From Mesorhizobium koreense (GTDB taxonomy: Bacteria; Pseudomonadota; Alphaproteobacteria; Rhizobiales; Rhizobiaceae): a stretch of 64,000 bases of DNA. The stretch is taken from NCBI RefSeq assembly GCF_031656215.1, contig NZ_CP134228.1:124001-188000 (forward strand). The letters are read 5' to 3'. This document shows, piece by piece, positions 40,057-49,088 of this stretch; position 1 is the stretch's first letter, and the number at the start of each line of letters is the position of its first letter. Below the pieces are notes generated by a model. That model was given only the letters and a program-made list of their open reading frames with translations. It was not told the DNA's origin and did no database searches. The translations under genes were made by a program, and so were the position numbers.

Positions 40057-40344
40057 TCAACACGTCACGGCGATAATGCAGCGCCAACGGTCCTTCGTCT
40101 CGACGGTATAGCCGTGCGGGTGCTGCCCCTGATCGGGGCATTGCAGCTTGTCGGCATCCTTGGCGGGGACGCCGACACGGATGGGCACCGCGATCACGTC
40201 ATGGGTGAGGACGTAGATGACGTGGTTCTTCTCATAATAGGCGATTGCCTGATCGCAGGTCAGGTCCTGCGCCAACTCGAACGCCGAAGCCGGCGCGCAT
40301 AGCGCAACCAGCGCCGCGAGGCCTGACACAAGCATCCTCGTCAT
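40057..40344 (-). CDS. Small secreted four-cysteine protein
   Basis: A 95-residue protein convergent with hutU. The N-terminus MTRMLVSGLAALVALCAPASA is a clear signal peptide with a probable AxA cleavage site, leaving about 74 residues with four cysteines (in TCDQ, LQCPD, WRCI and the C-terminal TC) that could form two disulfides. No family was recognised. GGAGG eight bases before the ATG at 40344 supports this start over the one at 40377. Confidence 0.6.
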   Translation of the reverse strand: MTRMLVSGLAALVALCAPASAFELAQDLTCDQAIAYYEKNHVIYVLTHDVIAVPIRVGVPAKDADKLQCPDQGQHPHGYTVETKDRWRCIIAVTC

Positions 40345-40818
40345 CCACGCTGCCTCCATCGATGCCGTTTCCGGCACTATCTAATAGTGGCGGGGCTGAG
40401 TTTCGACCCATGTGTTGCATGATCGAAGCTCCATCGACCGGTTCGGGCGACAGGCTCGGCCAAACGGAACCGGCCACGGATGACGCATTCGGTAAATCGA
40501 GAAAGCAGGGGATCGAGAAAGCAGGCATGCCTGCGTTTGCCTGACGCGGGCCAGTGGTCCCTGAAAGTCAGCCCCGCCGAACCACTGGCCTCTGTCCTGG
40601 CCGTCTACCGGCTTTCGCCTGGACGGATCACGTCGGAGACCGCGGTCCGATCTCCTTCGTCTGGAGGCAGCACCCCCGTAGGCCGAAGCCCCTTTGCAGC
40701 CCGTCCCCGATGCTCTGTCGCCGCCGTCTCCATTAACCATAATGCTGCCAAAGCCGCTGATTCCCGTCCATCGCTTTTATGAGCGTTTCGCGTCCATACA
40801 ATCGATCTTCCACCAACT
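40345..40818. other. Intergenic stretch without a recognised gene
   Basis: No convincing protein or RNA gene. It holds the perfect palindrome GCAGGCATGCCTGC at 40521-40534 and an inverted repeat CCAGTGGT (40551-40558) / ACCACTGG (40581-40588). Short open frames here lack ribosome binding sites and family resemblance. Confidence 0.5.
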
Positions 40819-40860
40819 GTTACCGGTCGGACACATATGTTACCGGAATGCAACGGTAAC
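40819..40860. promoter_or_regulatory. GTTACCGG repeat cluster, operator-like
   Basis: GTTACCGG occurs at 40819-40826 and again at 40839-40846, exactly 20 bases apart, and an inverted copy, CGGTAAC, lies at 40854-40860. Two helical turns of spacing plus an inverted third copy suggest a regulator binding array upstream of the small ORF and the XRE-sulP genes. Confidence 0.45.
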
Positions 40861-40892
40861 GCATCCGCTTTACGGTGCAGCCAGGTGAGGCG

Positions 40893-41000
40893 ATGAACGG
40901 CTTGGAAGCGACCGGCCTTGCCATAGTCGCCGTCGTCCCCATAACTTCGGAGCTTATGCTGGCAGCCGCCAATGCGGGATTAGTGATTTTATACCAATAA
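40893..41000 (+). CDS. Possible 35-residue hydrophobic small protein
   Basis: A short frame, MNGLEATGLAIVAVVPITSE then LMLAAANAGLVILYQ, with AGGTGAGG immediately upstream of its ATG. It is strongly hydrophobic with one acidic residue near each end of the first third, compatible with one membrane helix. It follows the GTTACCGG cluster and ends 66 bases before the XRE gene. No family is recognised; it may be a leader peptide or not expressed. Confidence 0.3.
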   Translation: MNGLEATGLAIVAVVPITSELMLAAANAGLVILYQ

Positions 41001-41066
41001 TGATACTTGAAACATCATGATAAGGGGTTTATACGTGCATACTGCACTTTCAACGGGCTTGTCGGC

Positions 41067-41333
41067 ATGATCACGGCAGCGCAGATGCGCGCCGCGCGCG
41101 CGCTGATCGGGATGGACCAGAAGACGCTTGCCGAACGCGCCGGCGTCTCGCTGCCCACCGTGCAGCGCATGGAAGCCTCAGACGGCGTCGTGCGCGGTGT
41201 GGTGGATACGCTGGTCAAGGTGATCCAGGCGCTCGAGGAGGCCGGCGTGACGCTCATCGGCGACAACCAGACGAGCGACGGCGGCGGCCGCGGGGTCAGG
41301 CTGAAGACACCGCCGGACGGATCAGCCCGCTGA
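41067..41333 (+). CDS. XRE-family helix-turn-helix regulator
   Basis: An 88-residue protein that is almost entirely a Cro/CI-type HTH: AQMRAARALIGMDQKTLAERAGVSLPTVQRMEAS at about residues 5-38, then a helix ending in EAGVTLIGDN. Many rhizobia carry such a short XRE protein directly before a SulP transporter, so it may regulate that gene. The ATG at 41067 starts the fold; an upstream ATG at 41007 adds 20 unsupported residues. Confidence 0.82.
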   Translation: MITAAQMRAARALIGMDQKTLAERAGVSLPTVQRMEASDGVVRGVVDTLVKVIQALEEAGVTLIGDNQTSDGGGRGVRLKTPPDGSAR

Positions 41334-41408
41334 AAGGCCGCCGGCGCCCACGGGCCGGCGAGACGGGCTTTTCCACGACGCGCCGGGCCGCGCCGCCGGG
41401 TTGTCGAT

Positions 41409-43136
41409 ATGGACGCCGCATCTCGCCCGCGCCGCCAAGCGCCGGGCTTCTGGGAACTCTACACGCCGAAACTCATCACCGTCCTCAAGGAAGGCTACCG
41501 GCCGGCGCATCTGCGCGCCGACATCATCGCCGGGCTGACCGTGGCGATCGTGGCGCTGCCGCTCTCCATGGCGATCGCCATCGCCTCGCATGTGACGCCC
41601 GAACGCGGCCTCTACACGGCGATCATCGGCGGCACCATCATCGCGCTCTTCGGCGGCAGCCGTTTCCAGGTCGGCGGACCGGCCGGCGCTTTCATCGTGC
41701 TCGTCGCCGCGACCGTCGACCGGCACGGGATAGAAGGCCTCTTCCTCGCCACCATGATGGCAGGCGCCATGCTGATCGCGGCCGGCTACCTGAGGCTCGG
41801 CACCTATGTGAAATTTATCCCCTACCCCGTCACCGTCGGCTTCACGGCGGGCATCGCGGTCATCATCCTCGCCAGCCAGTTGCACGACCTCTTCGGCCTG
41901 ACGCTCGCCGGCAAGGAACCGGGCGATTTCCTCGACAAGATGATCGTGCTCGGCAAGGCGGCCGGCACGACAAACCCGGCCGCGGTGCTGGTCGCAGTGC
42001 TGACGATCGGCACGATCGTCGCGGTCAAGCGCCTGCGCCCCGCCTGGCCGGCCTTCCTGATCGCCGTTGCCGTGGCTTCGCTCGCCGTCGCCGCGTTCGG
42101 CCTGCCGGTGGAAACGATCGGCAGCCGCTTCGGCGGCATCCCGCGCAGCCTGCCGGAGCCGACGCTTCCCGTATTCAGCCTGGACAAGATGCTGACGCTT
42201 TTACCGGACGCGATCTCCTTTGCCCTCCTCGGCGCCATCGAATCGCTCCTGTCGGCCGTGGTCGCCGACGGCATGACCGGACGCCGCCACCGTTCCAATT
42301 GCGAACTGGTCGCGCAGGGTCTTGCCAACGTGGTCTCGCCGCTCTTCGGCGGCATCTGCGTCACCGGCCTTATCGCGCGCACCGCGACCAATATCCGGGC
42401 CGGCGCGCACGGCCCGCTTTCCGGCTTCTTCCACTCGATGTTCGTGCTCCTGTTCATGGCGGTCGCCGCGCCGCTCGCCGTCTACGTGCCGCTTGCCGCA
42501 CTCGCCGGCGTGCTTGCGGTGGTCGCCTGGAACATGGTGGAGCGGCCAGCCTTCGCGGCGCTCATCCGCTCCTCGCGCGGCGACGCGCTTGTGCTGCTCG
42601 TCACCTTCGCGCTCGTCGTCTTCCGCGACCTCACCACCGGCATCGTGGTCGGCTTCGCGCTCGGCGCGCTTCTCTTCATCAACCGTATGGCACACGCCGT
42701 CGCCGTGGAGGCGCACGCGCCGCCCGCGATCGAGGATCTGCCCGATACGACCAACGGCGACCGCAAGCGCTACGACGCCGCCGAAGCGAGCGATCCCGAC
42801 ACGGTCGTCTACCGCATCTCCGGCGCCTTCTTCTTCGGCGCGGCGGAGGCGGTGGGCTCCGTCTTCGACCGCATCGCCGACAAGCACCGGAATTTCGTGC
42901 TCGACTGCTCGAAGGTGCCGTTCCTCGATTCGACAGCGGCCAACGTCATCGAAGGCGCCGCACGCAAGGCGTCGCGCGCCGGCGTACGCTTCTATATCGC
43001 CGGCGCGTCGCCACAGGTCCGCCGCATGCTCCTGAGCCACGGCGTGCGCCAGCCGCATGCGCGCTACGGCGCCAGCGTCGCAAGCGTCCTCGATCATATC
43101 CGCCGCAAGGCAGCGGAGCTCGCGGCCGCGGCCTGA
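41409..43136 (+). CDS. SulP-family anion transporter with STAS domain
   Basis: A 575-residue SLC26/SulP transporter. About 10-12 hydrophobic segments span residues 40-425, including DIIAGLTVAIVALPLSMAIA and GGSRFQVGGPAGAFIV, a SulP signature. A cytoplasmic STAS domain follows at about 460-565 (VYRISGAFFFGAAEAV, VLDCSKVPFLDSTAANVIEG). The family moves sulfate, bicarbonate or dicarboxylates; the substrate cannot be read here. It follows the XRE gene by 75 bases. Confidence 0.93.
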   Translation: MDAASRPRRQAPGFWELYTPKLITVLKEGYRPAHLRADIIAGLTVAIVALPLSMAIAIASHVTPERGLYTAIIGGTIIALFGGSRFQVGGPAGAFIVLVAATVDRHGIEGLFLATMMAGAMLIAAGYLRLGTYVKFIPYPVTVGFTAGIAVIILASQLHDLFGLTLAGKEPGDFLDKMIVLGKAAGTTNPAAVLVAVLTIGTIVAVKRLRPAWPAFLIAVAVASLAVAAFGLPVETIGSRFGGIPRSLPEPTLPVFSLDKMLTLLPDAISFALLGAIESLLSAVVADGMTGRRHRSNCELVAQGLANVVSPLFGGICVTGLIARTATNIRAGAHGPLSGFFHSMFVLLFMAVAAPLAVYVPLAALAGVLAVVAWNMVERPAFAALIRSSRGDALVLLVTFALVVFRDLTTGIVVGFALGALLFINRMAHAVAVEAHAPPAIEDLPDTTNGDRKRYDAAEASDPDTVVYRISGAFFFGAAEAVGSVFDRIADKHRNFVLDCSKVPFLDSTAANVIEGAARKASRAGVRFYIAGASPQVRRMLLSHGVRQPHARYGASVASVLDHIRRKAAELAAAA

Positions 43137-43144
43137 TGCGGCTG

Positions 43145-44404
43145 CTATCTTTTCAGGAAGCGCAGATGGAGCATGATTGCCGCGGCCAGCGCCAGTAACG
43201 CGACGACGGCCGACAGGACGAGCGCGGCCTGGCTGCCGAAACGCTCGATGATACTCGCATAGACGAGGGGCGAGGCGGCCGAGACGATGAAGCTCGGCAT
43301 CAGGAGGCGGCCAACGACGAGGCCGTAGGTGTTGCGGTCGAAAAGCGCGAGAGGAAGCGTGCCCCGCGTGATGGTGGTGAGGCCGTTGCCGGCGCCATAG
43401 ACGAAGGCAAAGGCAAGGGCGGCGGGCACGAAGACGCCACCCGCCATGCCGGCGACGAAGGCGAAAGGCAGAAGCGCGGCCGCCAGCATGTTGAGATGGA
43501 ACGCGTCGAGCCGCGCACCGAACATCACTTCGCCAAGCCGCGCCGCCGACTGCGCGATGCCGCGCAAGGTCGAGATCCAGACCGCGGCGCCGGCTGCCAG
43601 CCCGAGCCCGGCGAGGATGTTGATCATATGCGCCGACATGCCGGAATTGAGGAAGTTCACCGCCGTCGTAATAAGCGCGTAGAGGGCTCCGGCGGCAAAG
43701 CGGTCGCGCGGGGAGACCGCAAGCGGCGGCCGTTCGGCGGGAAGAGACGGCGCCGGCATCGCGGCGGGCGCGGCATCGCCATAGCGGCTGACGGGGATGG
43801 CCAGATGAAGCGGCAGCGTCAGGAGCGCAACCCCGGCATAGATGAAGAGCGCGGCCCGCCATCCGAAAAGCTCCGTCAGCATATGGCCGAAGGGCCAGAA
43901 CACGGTCGAGGCGAGCCCGCCGAACAGTGTCACCTGCGCCATCGGCTTTCTGGCTGAAGGCCCGCCGATGCGCGCCAGCGTGGCGAAGGCCGCGTCATAA
44001 AGGGTGAGGCGCATGGCGAGGCCGAGGACGATCCAGCTCGCATAATAAAGGACCACGCCGTGGGAGAGCGCGACGCCGGCGCAGCCGAGCGCGATCAGCA
44101 CCGATCCTGTCGCCATGACCTTGCGACCCCCATGCCGGTCGATCAGACGGCCGGCGAGCGGCGAAGCGAAACCCATGACGAGGAGCGCAAGCGAAAAGCC
44201 GCCATAGACGAGATCGCGGCTCCAGCCCAGATCGTCTCCGATGACCCGGCCGAAACCACCGATCAAATAATAGGCCGTACCCCAGCAGACGAGTTGCGAC
44301 ATGCCGAGGAAGAAGACGGTGCGGCGCAGGATCAAGCGGGGAATTCCTTGGGCAGGGTCCAGGAGCGGAACATCGTTCCTGGGCGGGAGACGATCGGCAG
44401 ACAA
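43145..44404 (-). CDS. MFS transporter
   Basis: A 419-residue major facilitator with 12 predicted membrane segments. The loop 2-3 motif GRLIDRHGGRKVMATG is present and the central loop (about 205-230) is Pro/Ala-rich. The N-terminus LILRRTVFFLGMSQLVCWGTAYYL marks the first helix. It resembles the monocarboxylate/efflux-like YbfB/YjiJ and oxalate:formate-antiporter type branches; the substrate is unknown. It converges on sulP and diverges from the DUF2189 gene across about 150 bases. Confidence 0.87.
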   Translation of the reverse strand: MSADRLPPRNDVPLLDPAQGIPRLILRRTVFFLGMSQLVCWGTAYYLIGGFGRVIGDDLGWSRDLVYGGFSLALLVMGFASPLAGRLIDRHGGRKVMATGSVLIALGCAGVALSHGVVLYYASWIVLGLAMRLTLYDAAFATLARIGGPSARKPMAQVTLFGGLASTVFWPFGHMLTELFGWRAALFIYAGVALLTLPLHLAIPVSRYGDAAPAAMPAPSLPAERPPLAVSPRDRFAAGALYALITTAVNFLNSGMSAHMINILAGLGLAAGAAVWISTLRGIAQSAARLGEVMFGARLDAFHLNMLAAALLPFAFVAGMAGGVFVPAALAFAFVYGAGNGLTTITRGTLPLALFDRNTYGLVVGRLLMPSFIVSAASPLVYASIIERFGSQAALVLSAVVALLALAAAIMLHLRFLKR

Positions 44405-44557
44405 GGCCGCCGTTCACATTTGTTGGGGGCCGGCGTCGAAACCGCGACAAAACGCCGCGAATAGTGTAGCCTTCCTATACGGTCGCGCCCCGCGTGACCA
44501 GGCAACGACAGTTTCGCGAGGCGGCGACCGCTCCGAACCCGACAGGGAGCAATGGTC

Positions 44558-45397
44558 ATGTCGAACTTTCATGTGATTGCCGGGGCAGGCGAAAGATCGG
44601 TCGAACTCGCTGTGCGCCGGATCGGTTACGCCGATCTCACCGACGCGCTCAGGCGCGGGCTCGACGATTTCATGACGAAGCCGTCGCACTATGTTTTCCT
44701 GTGCCTGATCTATCCGCTGGTCGGTGTCGTTCTCGCGGCCTGGACCTCCGGGCACAACGCGCTGCCGATGCTCTTTCCGCTGATGTCGGGCTTCGCGTTG
44801 ATCGGACCATTGGCGGGCGTCGGTCTGTATGAAATCAGCCGCAGGCGGGAACTCGGCATGGACATGTCCTGGAAACATGCGCTCGAAGTGCGGCATGCTC
44901 CGTCGATCCCGTCCATCGTAGCGATGGGCATCTACCTGCTCTGCCTGTTCGTGGCATGGCTGCTCGTCGCCAAGGCGATCTACGTCTGGCAGTTCGGCGA
45001 CCAGGTTCCCGCCTCGATCGGCAGCTTCTTCCGCGACCTCTTCACCACGCATCAGGGATGGATGGTGATCGTCTGGGGCAACATCGCCGGCTTCGTCTTC
45101 GCGGTGATCGTGCTTGCCACCACCGTCATCGCCTTCCCGCTCCTGCTCGACCGCGACGCCGGCGCCTATGAAGCGGTGACGACATCCTTCCGCGCGGTCA
45201 CCGCCAACCCGGGACCGATGGCGGTTTGGGGCCTGATCGTCGCGGCGGCGCTGGTCGTCGGCTCGATCCCGGTTTTCGCAGGGCTTGCGGTTGTCGTACC
45301 GATCCTCGGCCATGCGACGTGGCATCTTTACCGCAAGGTCGTGGAGCCTAGCTCGGTGCCGATACGACGGGCGCGTTCGAAGATGCCAAGGAAATAG
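44558..45397 (+). CDS. DUF2189 integral membrane protein
   Basis: A 279-residue protein with about six hydrophobic segments (for example HYVFLCLIYPLVGVVLAAW and VAMGIYLLCLFVAWLLVA). The N-terminus VRRIGYADLTDALRRGLDDF and the later FPLLLDRDAGAYEAVTTSFRAV are typical of DUF2189, an inner-membrane family of unknown function sometimes linked to cytochrome c oxidase genes. GGGAG eight bases before the second ATG, at 44558, favours that start over 44552. Confidence 0.85.
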   Translation: MSNFHVIAGAGERSVELAVRRIGYADLTDALRRGLDDFMTKPSHYVFLCLIYPLVGVVLAAWTSGHNALPMLFPLMSGFALIGPLAGVGLYEISRRRELGMDMSWKHALEVRHAPSIPSIVAMGIYLLCLFVAWLLVAKAIYVWQFGDQVPASIGSFFRDLFTTHQGWMVIVWGNIAGFVFAVIVLATTVIAFPLLLDRDAGAYEAVTTSFRAVTANPGPMAVWGLIVAAALVVGSIPVFAGLAVVVPILGHATWHLYRKVVEPSSVPIRRARSKMPRK

Positions 45398-45484
45398 CCT
45401 TCCGAGCGGAGGACCGGCCGGGGCGGATCGCCGAGGGGAAAAGGCGATCCGCTCCAAACGTTTCTTGGGAGCATGGGCAGTACA

Positions 45485-45626
45485 ACCCCCACTCCGTCCC
45501 GCTTCGCGGGCCACCTCTCCCCCACTTTCGTGGGGTAGAGGAAGGGAGTAGAGCCTTGCGGCCGGCGCTTCCTCTCCCCCGTCGAGCGGGGGAGAGGTGG
45601 TTTGCGAAGCAAATCGGAGTGGGGGT
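45485..45626. repeat. Palindromic repeat family A, copy 1
   Basis: Outer arms ACCCCCACTCCG...CGGAGTGGGGGT and inner arms CCACCTCTCCCCC...GGGGGAGAGGTGG, about 140 bp, between the convergent DUF2189 and hybrid-kinase genes. The same architecture recurs at four other places in the window. Confidence 0.9.
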
Positions 45627-45679
45627 CGAACTCATATGCGATCGTTGAACCTCGCAGGCGAGGGTCACTCTCCGTCCCA

Positions 45680-47020
45680 TCACGCCAGCAGATGCGCCAT
45701 CAGCGCACGGAGTTCGGCAGGCTTCACCGGCTTGTGCATCAATTCGATGCCTGACTGGCGCGCCGCGATCGACAGTGCGTCGGACGGGTCGGCGGTGATG
45801 ATCAGGGCGGGCACGGCGCGGTTCAGATATTGCCGGGCCTCCCCGATGGTGATCGAGCCGAGGTCGCCGTCGTCCAGATGCTGGTCCGCGATGATGAGGT
45901 CCGGCACCCAGTCCGTGTCGCCCAGGCACTGAAGCGCCTCGCCGGTAGACGAGGCAACGCGGATCGAACAATGCCAGCGCTCGAGCAGCGCCGCCATCGC
46001 CTCCAGAACGGCCACGTCGTTTTCCACGAGCAGGACGCGAACACCGTAGAGCCCGTAGAAGCGGGGCGTCTCGAGGGCACGTATCGGCAGGGCGAGGCGG
46101 GCGGCGCGCGCCGCCGCCGGCAAGGCGGCCACCTGGAAGACCGTGCCCTTGCCAAGCCTGGACGTGAACGAGATATCGTGTCCGAGCGCCGAGATCAGGC
46201 GCCTGACGATGGCCAGCCCCAGGCCGAGCCCGCCGCTCGACCGCTCCGCCTCGCCGGCATTGCGACCGCGCTGAAATTCCTCATAGACCGCCTCGTACTG
46301 TTCCTGCGGGATGCCGATGCCGGTATCGGCGACGGCGACCACGATCCGGCCGGCCTTGCGCCGCACGCCGACGATGACGCCGCCCTTGACCGTATAGCGG
46401 AGCGCGTTGGAGATGATGTTTTGCAGCACGCGGCGGTAGAGCATTCGGTCGGTGCGGATGACCGCATCGGTCGTGCGGAAGCGCAACTCCAATCCCTTCT
46501 TCGCGGCAAGCGGCGCGAAGTCCGACATCAGCGAGCGGAAGAGCGACTGCAACTCGACATCGGAGATTTCCGGCCGCACAACGCCTGCATCGAGCTTGGA
46601 GATGTCGAGAAGGGTGCGAAGCACGTCCTCCATCGTCTCCAGCGCGCGCGAGACCTGGGCGGCAAGCCGGCGTCCGTCTCCCGTGGTCTGCAGATCGGTC
46701 AGCGCCGAGATCGACAGATGGGCGGCGTTGAGCGGTTGCAGCACGTCGTGGCTCGCGGCGGCAAGAAAGCGCGTCTTCGACAGATTGGCCTGTTCGGCGG
46801 CTTCCTTGGCCAGGGCGAGTTCGTGGTTGGATTGCTCCAGGCGGCGCAGCGTCGAGCGCAATTCGTCGGTGCGCTCGCGGATGCGGCTTTCGAGATTGAT
46901 CGCCGTCTGGAACAGCGAAAAGGCGTTGGCCTGCTGGTCCATCGAGCGCTCGACACGGCCGATCAGCGCCTCGTTGATCCGCCTGAGGCGCTCGATATCG
47001 GCAATATCGTTCAGAGCCAT
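45680..47020 (-). CDS. Hybrid histidine kinase with receiver (NahK-like core)
   Basis: A 446-residue soluble kinase. Residues 1-80 are a coiled coil with no PAS domain. The phosphoacceptor H91 lies in ASHDVLQPLNAAHL, the HDxLQPLNAAR-type box found in NahK/ErcS'-like kinases. The ATPase has N205 in NIISNALRY, DTGIGI and GGLGLGLAI. A receiver domain at about 325-446 has D379 in IIADQHLDDGD and K430 in HKPV. It begins 19 bases after the FIST gene, so the FIST protein is the likely sensor. No downstream response regulator with an output domain is encoded here. Confidence 0.9.
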   Translation of the reverse strand: MALNDIADIERLRRINEALIGRVERSMDQQANAFSLFQTAINLESRIRERTDELRSTLRRLEQSNHELALAKEAAEQANLSKTRFLAAASHDVLQPLNAAHLSISALTDLQTTGDGRRLAAQVSRALETMEDVLRTLLDISKLDAGVVRPEISDVELQSLFRSLMSDFAPLAAKKGLELRFRTTDAVIRTDRMLYRRVLQNIISNALRYTVKGGVIVGVRRKAGRIVVAVADTGIGIPQEQYEAVYEEFQRGRNAGEAERSSGGLGLGLAIVRRLISALGHDISFTSRLGKGTVFQVAALPAAARAARLALPIRALETPRFYGLYGVRVLLVENDVAVLEAMAALLERWHCSIRVASSTGEALQCLGDTDWVPDLIIADQHLDDGDLGSITIGEARQYLNRAVPALIITADPSDALSIAARQSGIELMHKPVKPAELRALMAHLLA

Positions 47021-47039
47021 GTCAGTTCGTCACTACGAC

Positions 47040-48227
47040 CTACTCGGCGGCCTCGGCGCGCGCCGCCGGACGCCGCTTCCCGAAGGCGATGCCGGTCAGC
47101 GTCTGGTTCAGGTGCATGGACTGGTATTGCTCGCCATAGGTGCCGAAGCCGACGACATTGTATTTGCGGTAAAGCTCGGCCATCGGGCGCATGATCTGAC
47201 GGTTGGCAGCATCCACACGGCGATAGCAGCAGTCGAAGCCGAGCACCATGTCGATACCGTCCAGCCGCCGGTCGAGACCGTCAAGCGCGGTGCGCGTCGA
47301 TTCGACCATGCCGCGCGCCTCGGCGAGCGTCAGCACGACACCGTCGTCGATGGCGCAGGCGAAGGCCAGCGACCCGTCCTCGCCGACACCGCGGATGGCG
47401 CGGCAGAAATATTCGCCGCCGACGCGCACCACCACGGGGGAAGAGGCGAAGCTCATCTGCGACAGCGAGCCGGCATCCTTGCCGAGCGCCTCGGCATATT
47501 CGATCGCCGCCGGCCGGGCGTTGAATTCCGATACGACGCGCCGGTCCGCCTCGGACGCGGTGACGACGAACTTGGCGTCGGTCGGGATGAAATTATCGGT
47601 CTTGAAGATGCTGAAGGGGATATCGGTCGCGACGAGGAAGATGATGGCGCTGTCGGAGCAGACAGCGCCGTTGTGGAAAAGCACCGGCTTTTGCCATTTC
47701 AGATCGTCGCCGGCCGAGCCGCCGACGAGCGGAATGGCGTCCAGCGCCCAATGGATGGCGGCGGTCACCGCCTCCTCGGCAAACGACATGCCGTCGATCA
47801 GGCACATGGCGAAGCGTCGGCGGCCCGGCCCGCCGTCGCCGCAATCGTCCAGTTCGCGAATGAGTCGCTCCACCTCGTCCGCGACGATATGCATGCCCGA
47901 CGTCGATATGTCCTCGATCAGCGCCGAACGGACGGTGAAATGCGCCGCCGGCAGGAGCAGCGCCAGCGCCTCCCCGTCGCCGATCCCTTCGGGCGTTATC
48001 TCGCCGGCCGTCGTGCAGCCGGCATGCGCAAGGCCCGGCGCGTGCTTGCGCATCGCCGCCTCGATGGCTTTCGAAGTGAAGAGCGACGGCGAATGGAAGA
48101 TGAAGGCGAAGCCCGCGCCGTGCCTTTCGGCCTCCTCGGCGACCATTCGCGCGAACCCGTCGGCGCCGATGCCGGGCGCGGTGAGCGCGACGATGCCGCA
48201 ATCATATTGGGTACGCTCGGTCACCAC
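47040..48227 (-). CDS. FIST-domain sensor protein (NosP-like)
   Basis: A 395-residue cytoplasmic protein built of FIST_N (about 30-220) and FIST_C (about 230-370) domains: HAGCTTAGEITPEGIGDGEALAL..., IPLVGGSAGDDLKW, and the C-terminal GFGTYGEQYQSMHLNQTLTG. FIST proteins are ligand sensors placed next to signalling genes; a subset, NosP, binds heme and nitric oxide and works with NahK kinases. The kinase gene directly downstream has a NahK-type core, so a NosP-like role is plausible but heme binding cannot be shown from sequence. The GTG at 48227 has GGGAG eight bases upstream; the frame extends to an ATG at 48302. Confidence 0.82.
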   Translation of the reverse strand: MVTERTQYDCGIVALTAPGIGADGFARMVAEEAERHGAGFAFIFHSPSLFTSKAIEAAMRKHAPGLAHAGCTTAGEITPEGIGDGEALALLLPAAHFTVRSALIEDISTSGMHIVADEVERLIRELDDCGDGGPGRRRFAMCLIDGMSFAEEAVTAAIHWALDAIPLVGGSAGDDLKWQKPVLFHNGAVCSDSAIIFLVATDIPFSIFKTDNFIPTDAKFVVTASEADRRVVSEFNARPAAIEYAEALGKDAGSLSQMSFASSPVVVRVGGEYFCRAIRGVGEDGSLAFACAIDDGVVLTLAEARGMVESTRTALDGLDRRLDGIDMVLGFDCCYRRVDAANRQIMRPMAELYRKYNVVGFGTYGEQYQSMHLNQTLTGIAFGKRRPAARAEAAE

Positions 48228-48467
48228 GTGACCATCTCCCTGACGACCGGCCCTCCTCGACCGGGTATTTTCCATCATCGCCGGCAATTTCGCGTTTGGC
48301 AACTTGCGTCGGAAGCCATCTTCGGTCGAAAGTACAATATGACGTGTTCATGCCGGACTGCATTGTCGTGGTAGTTTCGGCCGGTCGCGGCAATCGCTAA
48401 TATGCGGAGGCGTCCCGATCCGGGATCGGCGCATCCGGAAATCAGGCCCGAAATTTGGGGAGGACAC

Positions 48468-48968
48468 ATGTCGGACGTATCGCTTGTAGTGAATGGCCGG
48501 AAAGTATCGGGCTCGGTCGAGGACCGGACGCTGCTGGTACATTTCCTGCGCGAGAATCTCGGCCTCACCGGCACGCATGTCGGCTGCGACACCTCGCAGT
48601 GCGGCGCCTGCGTCGTGCATGTCGACGGCAAGGCGGTGAAGTCCTGCACCATGCTCGCCGTGCAGGCCTCGGGCTCGGAGGTCACCACGATCGAGGGGCT
48701 GGCGAATGGCGGGGACCTGCATCCGGTTCAGGCCGCCTTCAAGGAGAATCACGGGCTGCAGTGCGGCTTCTGCACGCCGGGCATGATCATGACCACGGTG
48801 GACATGATCGCGCGCCACCCCGAAGGGCTCGACGAGGCGACGGTGCGCCACGAACTCGAGGGCAATATCTGCCGCTGCACGGGCTATCACAACATCGTCA
48901 AATCGGTGCTCGCCGCATCGAAGACGATGGCGAAGGGATCGAAGGGCAAGGCGAAGAAGGCGGCTTGA
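48468..48968 (+). CDS. coxS: CO dehydrogenase-like small subunit, [2Fe-2S]
   Basis: The iron-sulfur subunit of a molybdenum hydroxylase. The 166 residues carry the plant-type cluster motif [16 protein letters not shown] with a further cysteine in VKSC, and the second cluster in QCGFCTPGM and ICRCTGY. A Lys/Gly/Ala-rich tail ends the protein. GGGGAGGAC precedes the ATG at 48468. It is first in an S-L-M gene order, which is that of form II CODH-like operons, and diverges from the FIST sensor gene. Confidence 0.92.
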   Translation: MSDVSLVVNGRKVSGSVEDRTLLVHFLRENLGLTGTHVGCDTSQCGACVVHVDGKAVKSCTMLAVQASGSEVTTIEGLANGGDLHPVQAAFKENHGLQCGFCTPGMIMTTVDMIARHPEGLDEATVRHELEGNICRCTGYHNIVKSVLAASKTMAKGSKGKAKKAA

Positions 48969-48972
48969 AGAA

Positions 48973-49063
48973 CGAATAGGGAGTAGCGAATAGCGAATAC
49001 GGTCTCGATCCCGGTCGCAGTCGCTCTTTTCCCTACTCGCTATTCGCCACTCCCTATTCGCTT
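48973..49063. repeat. GAATAGCGAATAG inverted repeat, family D copy 1
   Basis: CGAATAGGGAGTAGCGAATAG and its inverse face each other in the coxS-coxL gap. It is built of short tandem variants of GAATAG(C/G)G. A second copy lies before coxM. Confidence 0.85.
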
Positions 49064-49088
49064 CTGACAGTTCTGGAGGAGCACTCAC

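Noticed and set aside
40345-40818. Short open frames in the gap after hutU
   Set aside because: They overlap on both strands, lack ribosome binding sites, and have no sequence resembling a protein family.
42201-43862. A 553-codon open frame on the minus strand
   Set aside because: Antisense to the SulP gene and overlapping the MFS gene; composition is that of a shadow frame.
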